Counted from the first letter of the stretch, positions 25,627-37,931 are shown. The stretch: DNA of 64,000 bases from Pisolithus tinctorius (GCA_024663395.1 JANFAH010000003.1:2728001-2792000), one strand, 5' to 3'. Translations and numbers: made by a program. The notes: a model not told the origin generated them from the sequence alone.

Positions 25627-28600
25627 ATGGTGTACTCTGCACCCGGGTTCCACGTTGTTGCTGGGGTGGTTTGTTGCTTGTTCGGAGTCGCTGCGAATGG
25701 CCAGTCAGAGTCGGCATTCACGGTGCCTGGTGCATTCCCAACCTCACTCTACTCCAAGTACTACAACAGCCCCACTGCCACCACTGCCCAACCCCAGCCT
25801 GTCATTTCTGATCCGGTCACGGTAAGTCGGGACTGCCATTAACAAGAGAAGAACGCGCTAACCATGTGTGTGTTGTCATCAGCACGAGGTGTTTCCGCTG
25901 TCGTTGACAGACCCTGATAATATTCCTCAAGTATTGTTTTTAACTACAGTCCCCGACGTACTCTCTCATTAGCCCGGCAGAACGATACAGTCGACCCGCA
26001 TCCCCTCCCTCCTGTTGCCTCTCCTTCACAGATCCTGCAGCAAGCAATTACGCAAATCCAATCAATAGCCGCGAATGCAGCCTTTGGAAATAGTCAGTGT
26101 GCACGCTGCCAAGCTTCTCTCGAAGTTGCGAAATTTGTTGCTTTGAGTGCTCCCGACCAAGGTCCAAGTCTCGCAGTGTCCCTCTGCGAGTACTTTAATT
26201 ACTCCTCCACATGTACTGCCAATTACGGTCCGCTCGCCCTCGGTCCCATTTTTACCCAAGTTGTCGCTTATGCGGATGTGGGAGGATACGATGGCCAGGT
26301 AAGTGGCGACGCATTGAAGTCGTCAGACATGCCAGTATTGAGGTCGTCTTAGCTCATTTGTGCGGAATTTCTGGGACTTTGTTCGGTCCCACCCACACTG
26401 CCTCTTAACCTGACTGGTTGGTTTTCCAAACCAAAACCTAACCCACTCCCACCTCCAAAGCAACCCACCGGGGAACGCCTCAAGGTGTTACACATATCAG
26501 ATCTCCACATTGATCCTCGTGAGATGTCTGCTCAAATTGCTAACTGTGTCTGTGTTCAAGCATAGTGCAGGGTACGCAAACAACGCTGAGGCCAATTGCA
26601 CAAGCGGACTATGCTGTCGTGAGAATTCATTCAACTCTGAGAGCCCACATACCCCCATCCTACCCGCTCCCCGCTTTGGGTACTTCTTATGGTAAGCCAA
26701 AACTCGGCACCGTTGTCATCGGTTACTACAACACACAGACAGTGATTCGCCATACGCTTTGATCGCTGCAGTCTTGCAGGCTATTCCACCTCTAACAGGA
26801 TCTGAAACTACAGGTTTCAATTTTACTCTGTTCACTGGTGATATGCTAGCGCATGACCCAGATTACCAACAGTCTAGGTTGGAGAATTCATCGCTACTTT
26901 TTCATTTTGCTGAGCAAGTTTGATAGGGCTTACAATGAGTATTCTGAGGTAAAGAGGCCAGTCCAGTTTCATGGCAGCAGTTTCTCACCTCGAGACAAGG
27001 TTGTTCTGTTTGATCTTATCAAGCGCATGTTGGGACCGGGCCCCGTATACGTTACACTCGGAAATCATGATAACTATCCCACTGATCAGGCAGCACCCCT
27101 GTCGATGGATGGTGATCTCGGTCAACAGTTCAGTTGGTACGTCAGTTGGGCGCCGTTACCCTTACCTCAAGTTTTAGATGTCTTTCATCAGGTTATACGA
27201 CCATGTCACTGCTCTCTGGGAATACCAGGGTTGGTTGCCAGCTGCCTCAGTGGAAGACTCGCGCGCCCATTACGCAGCATACATGGTTAAACGGGCGGAT
27301 GGACTGAGGATCATCAGTTTGAACACCAATCTATGTAAGCACTTCGACGTACTTATTGGATGAAGGCGACGGCTTACACTTTATTACCACAGGGTATCGG
27401 TGAGTTGCTACTTATCTCTGCCTCGCTCTTCCTCACGGGCGCAGTGCCAACTACCTCAATTATATCAATGCTTCTCATCCTGACACCTCTGGGATGATGA
27501 GATTCCTGACGGACGAGTTGCAAGCGGCGGAAGATGCAGGCGACCGCGGTAAGAAAGCCTAAGGACTTGGCCATTCATGTTTTGACCTCAAGACAGCGTG
27601 GATCATTGGGCACGTTCCTAGCGGTTGGGACGGTACGAATGGACTTTATAACCCTACTGACCTATGTGAGTGTTCTTTCCACTCAGAGAAACTTATCATG
27701 ACGCTCGGCGACATCTAGTCTATCAAATGTGAGTGTCGTCGGGCCGTCGCTTCATGCCCTGACATAAAAAGGCAGCGTGGACCGATATACCCCACATGTA
27801 ATTGTTAGTACGTGTTACAGCGTACGTTTCAAACTAAACTCGTTAATACAAGTCATGCAGACATCTTCTGGGGCCACATGCACGAAGACGAGCTATCAGT
27901 AAGTCTTTCTTTCTTTTCCGATGTGACTAAGCGCTGCGTGCTCACCGTTACTCGATAGATCTTTTATGCCAACAACGGCACGAACATCAGTGCAGAAACG
28001 GCCCAAGCCGTGTCCTGGGTATGTTAAATGTTATGTTTTGCCCATCTTCCGGCTCACTTTGAATAGATGGGGCCTTCTGTCACTCCTCTCACTAAGTTGA
28101 ACTCGGGATTCCGAATGTACGAAGTCGACTCAGGGGTACGTGCAAACTTCCCATGTCTGGATATTTCTACATTAAATGAGTCGTCCAACAGACGTTTGAG
28201 GTGCTTGACGCCTACACGTAAGCTGACAGTAATCTGATAAGTCTGCACATCGATACTTACTCATTGACAGTTGGAAGAGCCCCGTAGATACCTATAGCCA
28301 ACTGGACTCCCAGCTACAGTACGGCCCCGCCTTTGAATTCGAATACAGCGCTCGTGATGCGTACGGCCGCAATATACCCTGGGGTGCCAATGACCCATTA
28401 AATGCGACATGGTGGCACCTTGTGACTGAGCGTTGAGTGCCCCCCGTGTTAACATTCTATCCCATTTACTCACACATGTCCACAGAAATGGAGACAAACT
28501 CATCATTAGTTTCGGTACGTCAGGGTACGCTGATATTCTACCGAGTAGTGACTTAATTATGTGCAACCGTAGGATGTGTGGAACACCTACCAAGGCAAGG

Positions 28601-28722
28601 GCTCTGTCTTCATACCGCCCTGCACTGGTGAGTGTGTAACTGCAAGAATCTGTTACATCCGTAGTGGCTCGTCAAGTATTGCACAACAGAATTGCCCTCG
28701 GGGTTATGGTTCCGTGCAGTGA
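25627..28722 (+). CDS. Secreted acid-sphingomyelinase-like phosphodiesterase (saposin B + metallophosphatase)
   Basis: Multi-exon enzyme with a signal peptide (GFHVVAGVVCCLFGVAANG). A saposin-B domain of about 75 residues follows, with paired Cys (SQCARCQASLEVAKFV...SLCEYFNYSSTC). Next comes a calcineurin-like phosphoesterase core with all metal motifs in order: VLHISDLHIDP, GDMLAHDP, TLGNHDNYPT, WIIGHVPSGWDG and FWGHMHEDE. The C-terminal segment has cysteines (PPCTGECVTARICYI...QQNC) as in acid sphingomyelinase. Several NxS/T sites fit a secreted glycoprotein. The family hydrolyses sphingomyelin or other phosphodiesters; many fungal members have unknown substrates. About 14 introns, several tightly spaced around 27300-28200, so individual joins are less sure than the gene. 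Confidence 0.9.
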
Positions 28723-28928
28723 ACCCCTTACATTAACGAACAACGGCAGACCCTAAACGTGGGTAGTAATTCCTTTATGTAACTAGCTTTCAGGTGATTC
28801 ATGTCCGTAGATACTATGTTGGGTTGCATTCTTTATACCGTTGGTGTTCAAAGCCTGAGGTTGTGATAGATAGTATGTAAGTTATACTTGCTTTGAGAAC
28901 CGCTATTGGTATTCTGTATATACCACGG

Positions 28929-31088
28929 CTAACGCTGACGTCCACCTCCCCCACCGAGTAACACCAGTTTCTTCCCGTGCTTCTTGCGTCCGCCGCTACG
29001 CTCAAGTTCGTGCCAAGCTGCGTCTAGATCCCATTCATTGAGTTCGGCGGAGGCATTCTTGTTCACTGACGCTGGCCTCGAGGCAGGAGATGAATGTAAT
29101 GCAGACGCGAAACTTCTCGAACCCCACGCGCCCGACGTAGGATGGCGCTCTGCGTCAGGATGCATCTCAGCTTCGACCACGGGAAGTGGGGTGACGATAG
29201 GTGGGGGATCGACGTGCACAGTAACAGAGGACTCGCGGGAAAACAATCTTTCCCTCTCTTTCGCCTTCTCCTCTGCACGAGCGCGCGCGCGGTCATCCCT
29301 CCTCTCTTTCTCCTTTCGCCGCGTAGTGCGTTGCTTCAACGGACCCTCAAAATTCGTCAAACCTTCCTTGCCAACTACGCCCTCAAGATCAGCTTCGACA
29401 AACACGACATCGGCACCTTCAGGCATGTGCGCCAGACACTTGCAACGCTTGCGGAGGTCTTCATTTACCGAGCCTTCCACAGCAGATTCAACGCGGATTG
29501 TAATGTCGTCCGGGAATGAGGGGTAACTCTTGAAGTGAGAATGCAGGATCTTAATGTCGAGGGGGTGCAGGAACACCGGAAGGCCAGATGCAGCTTGATA
29601 GTAGTAGTAAGTCTGTGTAGTAGGGGGAGGCGGGTTCAGATTCCGCCGGAGTTTATGGGTACGGCCAAGAAGGGAGGCCTCTGGTCCCGATGTTGTAGCG
29701 TGCGAGCCAGCATTAGGTGAAGGCGATGAAGTAACAGGCGGAACGCGTTGAACAGCCAAGAAATCAACCGGAACATCAGATAGCACGCTGCCTGAATTCT
29801 TTCGAGATTCAGTAGGGTTGACTACATGAATATTGCGACGCTCAAGCTCTTCGCACTGGGTTCGAGCCTTCGCGATTGTACTAGCGAGCTGAGGAGATTC
29901 TAGGCTGGACACCTGTGAGATTTGGTGACACAATTCCTCCCTTGCCGCATCTATAAACAATAGACTGAGTTCATCCTTCATGGCAACTAGGGAAAGCCTT
30001 TCGGCAGCGAGAGCCCCTAGATCCTTTAACAAATGAGAAACCAAGTACTCTGGTGTGGCAAGCATAAACTTGGAAAAATTGTAGACATCTGGAAGGAAAT
30101 GGAACGGCGCTTGATGAGGAGGAAGCAAGTCGGAAGGCCAGGTAGGCGAGCGAGGAAGAGCCAATGTAGTGATATGGGGACGCTGTATGAGGCGCATACG
30201 TAGGGTCGAACCCGTCGCGGGTAAGCCTTCGATGTCATCACGAACAGATGACGGGGAAGAAGCGCCAGGAACCAGAGGCTTCTGATCTCCGGTCAGAGGC
30301 TCATGCCACTTGACGCTCTTGAGCTGTTTCTCATGGACCGAGTCGAAGCATATCGGACAGCGAGCCCAATTGGATGTCTTCGACATGCTCAAGTAGTGCA
30401 GGATACAGGGAAAGCAGAACACCTGGTGTATCATCAACCTAAAGTTCACATACTGAGTTGCACTACTAACGTGACCACACTTCGTCATGCGAGGAGCAAC
30501 AGGTGGGGACAGGCAAATGGGGCAGCTGGACAGCCCTTCTTCAAGCTCACGAGCTTCTCCGCTTATTAGTGTGGTTAGCGCGAAGGCTGATGTGCGGGGT
30601 ATGATGACCTGCAAGATATCTTGCCATTGGAAGAAGCTGAAGAGAATTAGAACGCGAGAGGGTCCAGCGCATGAAGCTTACATATCTGGATCAGCGAAGT
30701 GCGCTGTATAGTCACCGGCAGGATTCATGACAAACCGATACTGTGCGTTCACGAACCCTTGGTGTGATATCATTAGAATTAGGCTGTGATCAAGGGGAGG
30801 ATGCTCACTCTCTTTATTCCATACACCATGGCCGGAAGACTTCTTTCCGCGCCTGGGAAAGCTCTGAGGTTGGGTGTGCCTGGGAGGAAGGGTGAAGTTC
30901 AAGAGGTGATTCAAGGACTGAGTCGAAGTCATCTTAGCAGGTCGCTTTGGGGTCATTTGTCCAGTGGGTTCACTAGCCATTTGAGGCGACATAGGTGGTT
31001 TTTTCGTGTCAGCAAGCCACTCCCGAAGAGTATGGTGCGCCTTGGACCCTTGAGGGGTGGTTCCCTCGAAGCGGGGAGCCAACCACAC
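28929..31088 (-). CDS. RING-finger E3 ligase, RNF10/Mag2 family
   Basis: The N-terminal region carries SLNHLLNFTLPPR, a signature of fungal RNF10/Mag2 proteins, and FVNAQYRFVMNPAGDYTAHFADPD. After an intron comes SCPICLSPPVAPRMTKCGHV, joined across a further intron to FCFPCILHYLSM...WARCPICFDSV. Together these form a C3HC4 RING. The long C-terminal part includes QTYYYYQAASGLPVFLHPLDIKIL, another RNF10 hallmark, and a KEKERRDDRARARAEEK helix. RNF10/Mag2 ubiquitinate 40S ribosomal proteins in stalled-ribosome quality control. The first ATG is at 31088; Met33 (30992, MSPQMASEP) is an alternative and perhaps likelier start. It diverges from the WBP11 gene. Confidence 0.9.
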
Positions 31089-31277
31089 AGGACCGATCCT
31101 ACCTGCACTGGCCGGAGCCGCCTTATGACTCTGACGTCTCAGTCACGTGCACAGGACCTTTACAGATACGGTACACACCACCGCGTAGTGGGACTCCTGG
31201 TGAGTTTGCGCATTGTACAAGTTGGGCTCTCCTTGAACTACGACAGGTTCTTATCGGGTGATACCTCAGCCTGCACG

Positions 31278-32919
31278 ATGGCAAAAGGGAAGAGCCAAAA
31301 TCCTGCCGATGCCTATCGTGTGTCTCTCTATCTTGCATCGATGTCCTGGCATAAACATACATTTTATAGGCAAGGCCTTGCGGAAGAAAGAGCTTAAGAA
31401 GGCACGTTTCTTCGCATGCTTCTCTGTCTCTGTCTTATATCGCTGACCGTCTCCTACTCTTGATGTAGTAGAACAAGACAGAAAGGACTAAGGCTCGCGA
31501 GTTCGCTTTGGTCAAGAAGGACACGCATGGTATACTTTCATTGTTTTTCTCTGAATCTGCAGTTCTCAGGCTTTGCAGACCTGGAAGACGAAATCGAGAA
31601 GCTGGAAACAGCAACCGACCTTTCCGCTGCAGATAAATCCCGGTTAGCGGAACTCAAAGCCGAGCTAGCGAAGGTCGTGGCAAAGAAGGAAGAATACGTG
31701 AAAGAACATCCTGAACATCGCAAGCTAGTGTTCCGTCACAGGAGAGATAAGGATAGCGATCAGCCGTCGGTCCCGCTCGGTGAAGAGAAGCGCAATTTGT
31801 TTGACAAACGTGGTCTTCCTCGCCATCCTGAACGCAGCGTTTATTATGACCCAGTGATGAATCCTTACGGTGTTCCACCCCCTGGTATGCCTTATATTGA
31901 GAGGCGTGAGTGACTTTTTGAACCCGTGTACTTCCTCCAGTTCATGTAAAAGGATTGTAGCTTTGCGGGAAGATGAAGTAGCCAGCGATGAAGATGGTAG
32001 CGTGATCAATTCCGTCCTTCCGCTGTTACTCATTCGATACGTCTCAGGCACTGATGATGATATCGTGATGCCCGCTGGTCCGCCACCGGGTGTCAATAGT
32101 GATGATGACAGTGACGATGACATCCCTATGCCTGAAGGTCCGCCCCCGAGCGCCGTACAAAGTATGGACTCAATATGTTTCACAGACGCGATAAGCTGAC
32201 GTAACTTAGATCAAAGTTCAACTTTACCCTCTCCACTTCCGCCACTTCCTCCCCTGCCTCCGCCACCACCATCCTTCACCTCACTCCTTCCAGTGGGCTT
32301 TGTTCCACCCCCACCACCTCCCGGATTTGCGGGGAATTTCTACCCGCCTCATCCCGCCGGTACTCGTGGTACTTTCCCACCGCCACCCGGTCCAATGCCA
32401 CTACTGGCCCCTCCGCCTGGGTTCTTCCCTCGTAATGCCGCCACGATGCATGACCCCCTTTCTCCTGTTTCTCATCGACCAGATCAGGTACAACACTCTA
32501 ATGGAGCAGTCACAGGGCATCCGTCGTTACCACCCAAGCCCTCTACCACTGTTTCCACCTCTCTGCCTGCTCACGCAGCAAGTTCCTCTGCAACAATCTC
32601 TGCCGGGCCAGAGTTACGCGATCTGAAGAAGGAGGCGACAGCCTTCGTTCCCTCATCTCTCAAAAGAAAGAAAACTTCCGGGCCTTCGGTTGCTGGACCG
32701 AAGGTTAACGCTGCGCCATCTGTGGGTAGGGCAGGGTCTGAATCCAGGGAGCCGCCACCAACGGCTAAACCAGATCTCGTAAGTACCCTGCGCAATCAGT
32801 TCGGAGCTCCGCCACCGCCGGTTAGGGAAGCCTCTTGCCATGGACCAGCTCCCAAGACCAAGAACGATTATCAGAAGTTCCTAGAAGAAATGAGCGACAT
32901 TTTGGGTAAGCCTGAATGA
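31278..32919 (+). CDS. WBP11-like splicing factor (proline-rich, WW-binding)
   Basis: Begins MAKGKSQNPADAYR, joined to KALRKKELKKNKTERTKAR, the classic WBP11/Wbp11-domain start. The GFADLEDEIEKLE segment and a coiled coil follow. HRKLVFRHRRDKD and RGLPRHPERSVYYDPVMNPYGVPPPGMPY precede acidic blocks (DDDIVMPAGPPPG, DDDIPMPEGPPPS). A long polyproline region (PPLPPPPPSF, VPPPPPPGFAG, PPPPGPMPLLAPPPGF) comes next, then a C-terminal FVPSSLKRKK motif and NDYQKFLEEMSDI. WBP11 acts in pre-mRNA splicing and binds WW domains and PQBP1 in animals; a nuclear role is inferred. One intron (31402-31471) uses a GC donor and a clear CTGAC branch site. Confidence 0.92.
31402..31471 (+). other. GC-AG intron in WBP11-like gene
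   Basis: The conserved KELKK/NKTERTKAR join requires AAGAAG followed by a GCACGTTTCT donor and the acceptor GTAGTAG before AACAAG. A CTGAC branch site lies at about 31443. The nearby GT (31407) cannot keep the frame. The donor and the base before it are identical over ten positions (GGCACGTTTC) to the EF2 GC-AG intron. Confidence 0.8.
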
Positions 32920-33165
32920 TAAGTCCGCGCAATGGGTAGACACGCCCTGCGTCAACTCATACTGATACTGCTGTTGTAACCCAATATCGCCTTGTGACAC
33001 GCTTAGACAACGTGGTGGGGTAAAGTAGACGCGCAATATTAATCTCAGCATGCGTTTGGCTTAGCCAGGGCAGACCTCACTAAGCCTCGATCATGTTTAC
33101 GTTTACTTATAAATGACGTGCACGTTAAGGAGAAACCCTCCGATGTTTCCCTGCAAGTGAAAGTC

Positions 33166-34643
33166 ATGAGTGATACTCTCTTGCTTTGCCCCCGACCCTT
33201 GGCTCGTTATGCCGGGCGACTTCTTCTCCTACCACTCCTGCCGCAAAGGCCTCCGCTGAAACCTCTACCATCCGAAATATGGTCCGAGGTTTTCTCATTT
33301 GTCCTCTCAGAGAGTCTTGCCGCAAACCCGTTGGCGGATAGAGCTCGATTATGCATGTCCCTCGTGATGGTTTGTAGAAGTTTCAAGGCAAGTCGTTGGT
33401 TCTTGCAGTGGCGACTTCGCACCCGCACTTGTGTGGTCTTGAGCGAATTCCGTCCATCCTTCAGGGCAGTGTGTTTCGAGGAGGCTACATGCTGCGTTTT
33501 TTTTGTGTAATATGTCCGACATGTTTGACTGACCGTCACCCCCCGCTCCAGGACGTGGCACTGCCTCTCATGTACGGGAGGATTAAAATCCGTACCGTCA
33601 GCTGCCTCGATAAATTGTCCACTTGTCTGTGTGCTGCCGACCAAAAATGGGACTCGATCCGCAGGATTCCCTATTCTACACCCGGTCGTTGGGTGCAGGT
33701 GCTTGACCTCTCAGAGTTGGCAGACACTGTGGATTCCCGGCTAGTCTATACAGTGGACTTGCTCCTTACTAATCTCTTCCCTCTCGTTCCCTTCCTGACA
33801 AAGCTATGCCTGACTCCAGCCGTGCCATTAAGCCGCCGGGTTCTCTCATCGCTAACGAATAGGGATGGGAATTCCAACCTGCGGTCTCTTGGTGGCATAT
33901 GCTATGATGTATCGTTTCACTCGCCCGTCGCCACCGGAGACGATCCATTCGTCCGGCTACTTCAGAGATGCTATAACCTAGAGCGCCTGGAAATTATTGG
34001 AAGGGGCTTTGACAGTGATTTTGAATCTTTGCCCGATGCTTTGTTTCAAGAACCAGCCTCAACAGTGAAATTATTCCTTCCCAAGCTTCATAGTCTAACC
34101 ATTTTGTCAATGCCGACCTCTTCCTTGTTGGTTTCCCTCCTCGATACTAGGTTGCCACGCCTGAGAGCGTTGTCTATCACGCCCTACGACGATATCCCAT
34201 ACCCTGCATCATGCACATCGCGTTTCCTGGATGTCCACGGACAATCCATTTTCACACTCTCTTTCTTTACCCCAAAGTCCTGGCCGACACTGCTTCATCC
34301 CTCGCCCTCTACACTATTTCATACCTGCCCTAATTTGCGCCACCTCTCACTGGAGTATCCGTTACCGGAACTCGCCTTACCAGATTCAACGTTGCCTACG
34401 CTCCCCCTTCAGATCGTGTCTATCCCCAGGCCAGATATGAGGTTTTGGCGGGTCCTAGAACGGCTACTACCTTACCTACCCAGTCTCAAGGCTGTACGTA
34501 TCAGGGATGTGCGTTGGCTTGACCCGGGGATGTCCAACCGTGCACAGGAAACCGGTGTGCAAGGCGAGTTACGGAGCTGGCGACGTCGTCTTGGACGAAG
34601 GGGAATCCGAGTTCTCGATGCTGACTGGCAGGACATGCGTTAA
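33166..34643 (+). CDS. F-box-like protein
   Basis: The N-terminal F-box-like region PLKPLPSEIWSEVFSFVLSES...LCMSLVMVCRSFK joins DVALPLMYGRIKIRTVSCLDK, the pattern of the large Agaricomycete F-box-like family. The remaining roughly 340 residues have irregular leucine-rich spacing (RCYNLERLEIIGRGF, LPKLHSLTILSMP, LPRLRALSITPY, CPNLRHLSLEY), suggesting an LRR-like substrate-binding part. F-box proteins bind Skp1 in SCF ubiquitin ligases; the target is unknown. The only intron, 33388-33551, appears to have a GC donor (AAG/GCAAGT). An in-frame ATG 16 codons upstream (33118) is possible, but the start at 33166 places the F-box more normally. It shows the same GRWVxxL motif (PGRWVQVLDL) as the F-box gene at 37932. 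Confidence 0.78.
33388..33551 (+). other. Probable GC-AG intron in F-box gene
   Basis: Exon 1 must end at CRSFK to join DVALPLMYGR in frame, giving a GCAAGT donor and a CTCCAG acceptor. At 164 nt it is long for this window, so the model is less secure than the other GC-AG calls. Confidence 0.55.
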
Positions 34644-35358
34644 TGTCTACCAGCCGGTAGACCGGGGACTTTGGATCACAGAATACTTGGAAAGTAATGG
34701 CTATCGTGCTCGCGTAGGAGTAAGGAATGATAACCATTCTTCGTTAGGTGACTGGTTTAACGACGTATCGTCTCATGTATGTCATGCTTTCCTGTAGCTT
34801 TGCGGTCAATTGGATCTGCCGTCTCCCCACTCATCCGTTGGTAACTCTTGGTCTGATATCACTTTCGCCCGGAACCGGAGCCTCAAGTTCGGCGCAGGTG
34901 CTCTCCCACAGCAGCCGTTACCCGTTATGTCGGAATACGGCTATAATAACTGCCACTTCTCTTCGGCGTATTCACCCGACTAACCAAGTATTTTTCAATA
35001 CTGTGGCGGGTTACTCAGACCGGTCCAATCATATAACATTACTTAAAGAAGTGACATTTAGCAAGTTCATAATCATTTTAGCAGAAACGCGTTCAAAGTA
35101 TGCTAAGAATCATATGTCAAGGTCAGCGGTATCAGACTTCCATCAGGAGGTTGGTATAGCACGGTAATATTACGTTGACTGGTAGTCCGGTATCCAGACT
35201 AGTCGACTGGGTATTGCGTCCATCTACTCTCCGTACGATATTTCCGTTAAGTCTTTATCCATGGGTACCGGTGCATCTTGCGTAGGCCTTGCTGACCGGG
35301 GGGGCCAGGGTCGCTAGGTCCTACTAGCTCGGTCGCTGTCAACGCAAAGCTCAAGTTA
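34644..35358. other. Intergenic 715 bp in the accessory region
   Basis: No gene, repeat or RNA I can support. Base composition is more AT-rich from about 34990 to 35110 than in the neighbouring genes. Open frames here are short and lack family features. Confidence 0.4.
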
Positions 35359-37063
35359 CTACGTAAACTGTTCAACTAACCTTGTGCCGTCTAGTACCCT
35401 GAGCATATCCATTGCAGTAGCTAAGTGCTCTTGAAGGTCATGACGCCAAACCGGTTCCCACAAAACTGCCAAACTACTGTGGAGAGTCTCGAACTTGGTA
35501 TTGTCATCAGCCTTGCATGGCAAAGACTCGTAGACTTCCCCAGCCCATGCGCTTCGGGTTAGGACCATGTTGGCCCGTGGACGGCGTACGCGGTCGTACA
35601 CCCGAAGCGCCTCCTACGCATAATCCCCGTTAACCTGGTCGCATGACATGGTGACAATGCCTACCTGAACGTTGAACGAATCGATGCTTGGATGCCTGAG
35701 TAAACGACCGAGCAACAGAGCGTCTTCTATCCCTTGACCGAAACCAGAACCGAGATGTGGGCACATGCCATGTGCAGAGTCCCCAGCCAACGCGACCTGT
35801 CCTTTCACGAAGTAATCGAGAGGAGGATCGATGGCGTGGATGCACCATTTATTACACGTTTCGATCAAAGATAGCAGCTTCTTCACGTCGGGACCGCAGT
35901 CCGAAAAATTTTCTAGGACCTCCTCCTTCGAAGCTGGGGTGACCCATTCATTTGGAGGCATTTCCACGGAACCTAATAACGAACGATCGGTATAGAAAAT
36001 GACAACGTTTAGCTACAAGCCAATTCTCAAACAAAACGGTTAGAGCAAAATACTGGAAAGAGCTTACTATCTTGCCGCCTTTGATGGGAACGGTAATAAT
36101 ATGCTGCGGGCACGAATGTACACAATGAATCACTTTGCACGATGTCGGAGATGGTGAAGAACCCGACCTTGGCCGCCCCTACGAAGCAATGGGGGTTACA
36201 CGACAGGTCCGCCTGTATGCCCATGCGCCGCACGTCGTCGAGATGGAATAAAGCACGGTACGCGACCGTCCCCGTAAACCTCACGCCCAGCCTGCCAGTT
36301 TCTCCCGATATTGCTTGTCGGACCATGCTCTTGATTCCATCCGTACCAATAACAACGTCGGCTGTAAATGACGTGCCATCCTTGAAGTGTATGACAGGTC
36401 GCGAACTGTTCTCCTGAGAAATGTAGGTGCATCGCTTATTAAAATGGATGGCAGATGGGTCAAGGAGTTCTGCGAGGGCTTCAAGACATGCAGCTCTAAA
36501 GTTCTATCCCATCGAAATCTTCCTTTAATCACCGGAAGTTGCACAAACCTGTGTATACCCAATGTCTCGTCTTCTGCATTGAGTTGGTACTGTATGGGAC
36601 ACCGATTCAGCTAGTGCGAGTGGGCTATTGGAGAGAGAACCAACGCTGTGAATGAGCTGATGTCCCTGCTCTGCAGATACGAAGGTGAACGGCGCTAGCG
36701 CTGGAACCGCTCCATCCGCATGGGCAACGATGGCATCTTTCAAACCCATCTCATCCAACGCGCGCAAGGCGTTTGGTCCTAGTGCGGTAGTCGCTTCTAG
36801 AAAGTGTGCTATTCAACGATCACATAGACTTGCCTAGCCATATACCAGCACCAACTTCTCCGAACTTGGACTGAGAGCAGATCATGAATGAGCAAAGCTC
36901 GTGACAGTAAAGCACCTACTGCAGACTCGAACACATCCACCTTGATGCCAGCCCGGACGAGGTACACCGCACACACGAGACCACACAGCCCCCCACCGAC
37001 GATTGCAACATGGAATGCCTTATGAGTCTGCGGTTCTGTTGTGGCTTGCAGTTCAATCGTCAT
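35359..37063 (-). CDS. FAD-dependent monooxygenase (salicylate-hydroxylase-like)
   Basis: Class A flavin monooxygenase. The first exon begins MTIELQATTEPQ and has the dinucleotide-binding GxGxxG motif in HVAIVGGGLCGLVCAVYLVRAGIKVDVFE. Later exons give KFGEVGAGIWLG joined to PNALRALDEMGL, then the DG motif ADVVIGTDGIKSMVRQAI, and the second FAD motif VALAGDSAHGMCPHLGSGFGQGIEDAL (GD motif). A C-terminal RVYDRVRRPRANMVLTRS follows. These are the salicylate hydroxylase/kynurenine monooxygenase group motifs, all intact. Substrate is probably a phenolic acid, but that is inference. Intron 36833-36779 has a GCAAGT donor. The gene sits between two F-box genes and is followed upstream of its start by a decayed partial copy of itself. 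Confidence 0.88.
36779..36833 (-). other. GC-AG intron in FAD monooxygenase
   Basis: VGAGIWLG must join PNALRAL (a conserved motif in this family). The only frame-keeping solution is CTAG/GCAAGT...CACTAG/GACC, a 55-nt intron with the commonest GC-donor consensus. Confidence 0.75.
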
Positions 37064-37375
37064 GACGCAGATAGAAGGGATGAATCTTCAAGCTTCAAGT
37101 ATGAGTGGCATTATATACTCAGTCATCAATCGGAAGCTAAGTCAAGTTGTCCCGCTGTCTGGGAAAGAATCTGTCCTGAATTCCTATATGAGAATATAAA
37201 GATAAGAGACCGGGAGAAGGTTGTACGCCACTGGCACTGATACCAAGAGTACCGTGTTCGGGCCATGTTTCTGCGCCAGCGGGATACAAAAAAGGGGTGC
37301 TATGGGTGCAAGTTACAGTAACCTGAGCCCTTCGAACGGTCAGTTACCAAGGCGAAAGTGTTACTATAAGATGAT

Positions 37376-37530
37376 TTGAACAAAACCCGAAGCAGTAAAA
37401 CACCTACTGCCGATCCGATCATATACACATTCCAGCACTGACGAGGTAGACCGTGGGGCATGCGAGAGCTCCATCGACAACTGCAACGCGGAATGTCTTG
37501 CATGTCTGTAGTTCCGTTGCGATTGGTCAT
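37376..37530 (-). pseudogene. Relic of the FAD monooxygenase exon 1
   Basis: Aligned by eye with 36893-37063. Shared blocks include cagtaaa(g/a)cacctactgc, a GACGAGGTA block, an ac(g/t)attgcaac-type block, tctg(c/t)(g/a)gttc and gatgcg(a)atag. The copy has lost the start codon context and the GxGxxG reading frame, and it includes part of intron sequence, so it arose by DNA duplication and then decayed. Flanking similarity continues to about 37765, including cgggagaaggttgtac present in both copies (37209 and 37697). Confidence 0.65.
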
Positions 37531-37541
37531 GATGCGAATAG

Positions 37542-37561
37542 AAAAAAAAAAAAAAAAAAAA
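37542..37561 (+). repeat. Poly(A) run of 20
   Basis: Twenty consecutive A within the decayed duplication; the parental copy has no such run at the corresponding place. Either microsatellite expansion or the scar of a retro-insertion. Confidence 0.8.
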
Positions 37562-37931
37562 CACCGTATCCAATCCTCGAGGACGCCAGCGAATGACATT
37601 ACAGACTTGATCAGGAGCTGAGTCAGGTTGTCCCCTGTGTCCAGCGGAACGTATTAAATGCTGAACACCTAAGTGGCAGAATAAGGGCGAGATCTCGGGA
37701 GAAGGTTGTACACCAATAGCACAAGGAAAGCGTGTTCCATCAGCCGGTGTACCAAAAAAGTAATACCGAGCGCTCCGAACACGACATAATACATCCGAGT
37801 GTTCGAGAGTGGAGTCAAACAGTGGAACTTATGTACGTATTCTGTTAATATTCTGTTAATTGGATTCTTATTGTCAGCGGGAACGAACTATGATCGTGCA
37901 GGTCTGTCTACCTGACATCACGGCCACCTGA

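Larger units (their letters stand above)
37064..37931. other. Gene-poor 868 bp containing a decayed duplication
   Basis: The stretch from about 37375 to 37765 repeats, with many differences, the DNA from about 36890 to 37290, which spans exon 1 and the upstream region of the monooxygenase. A 20-base A run (37542-37561) interrupts the second copy. Nothing else is recognised from 37766 to 37931. Confidence 0.55.

Noticed and set aside
28623..28660. Possible last intron in the sphingomyelinase-like gene at GTGAGTGTG
   Set aside because: Reading straight through gives TGECVTARICYIRSGSSS with the Cys spacing expected for the family C-terminus, so no intron is needed.
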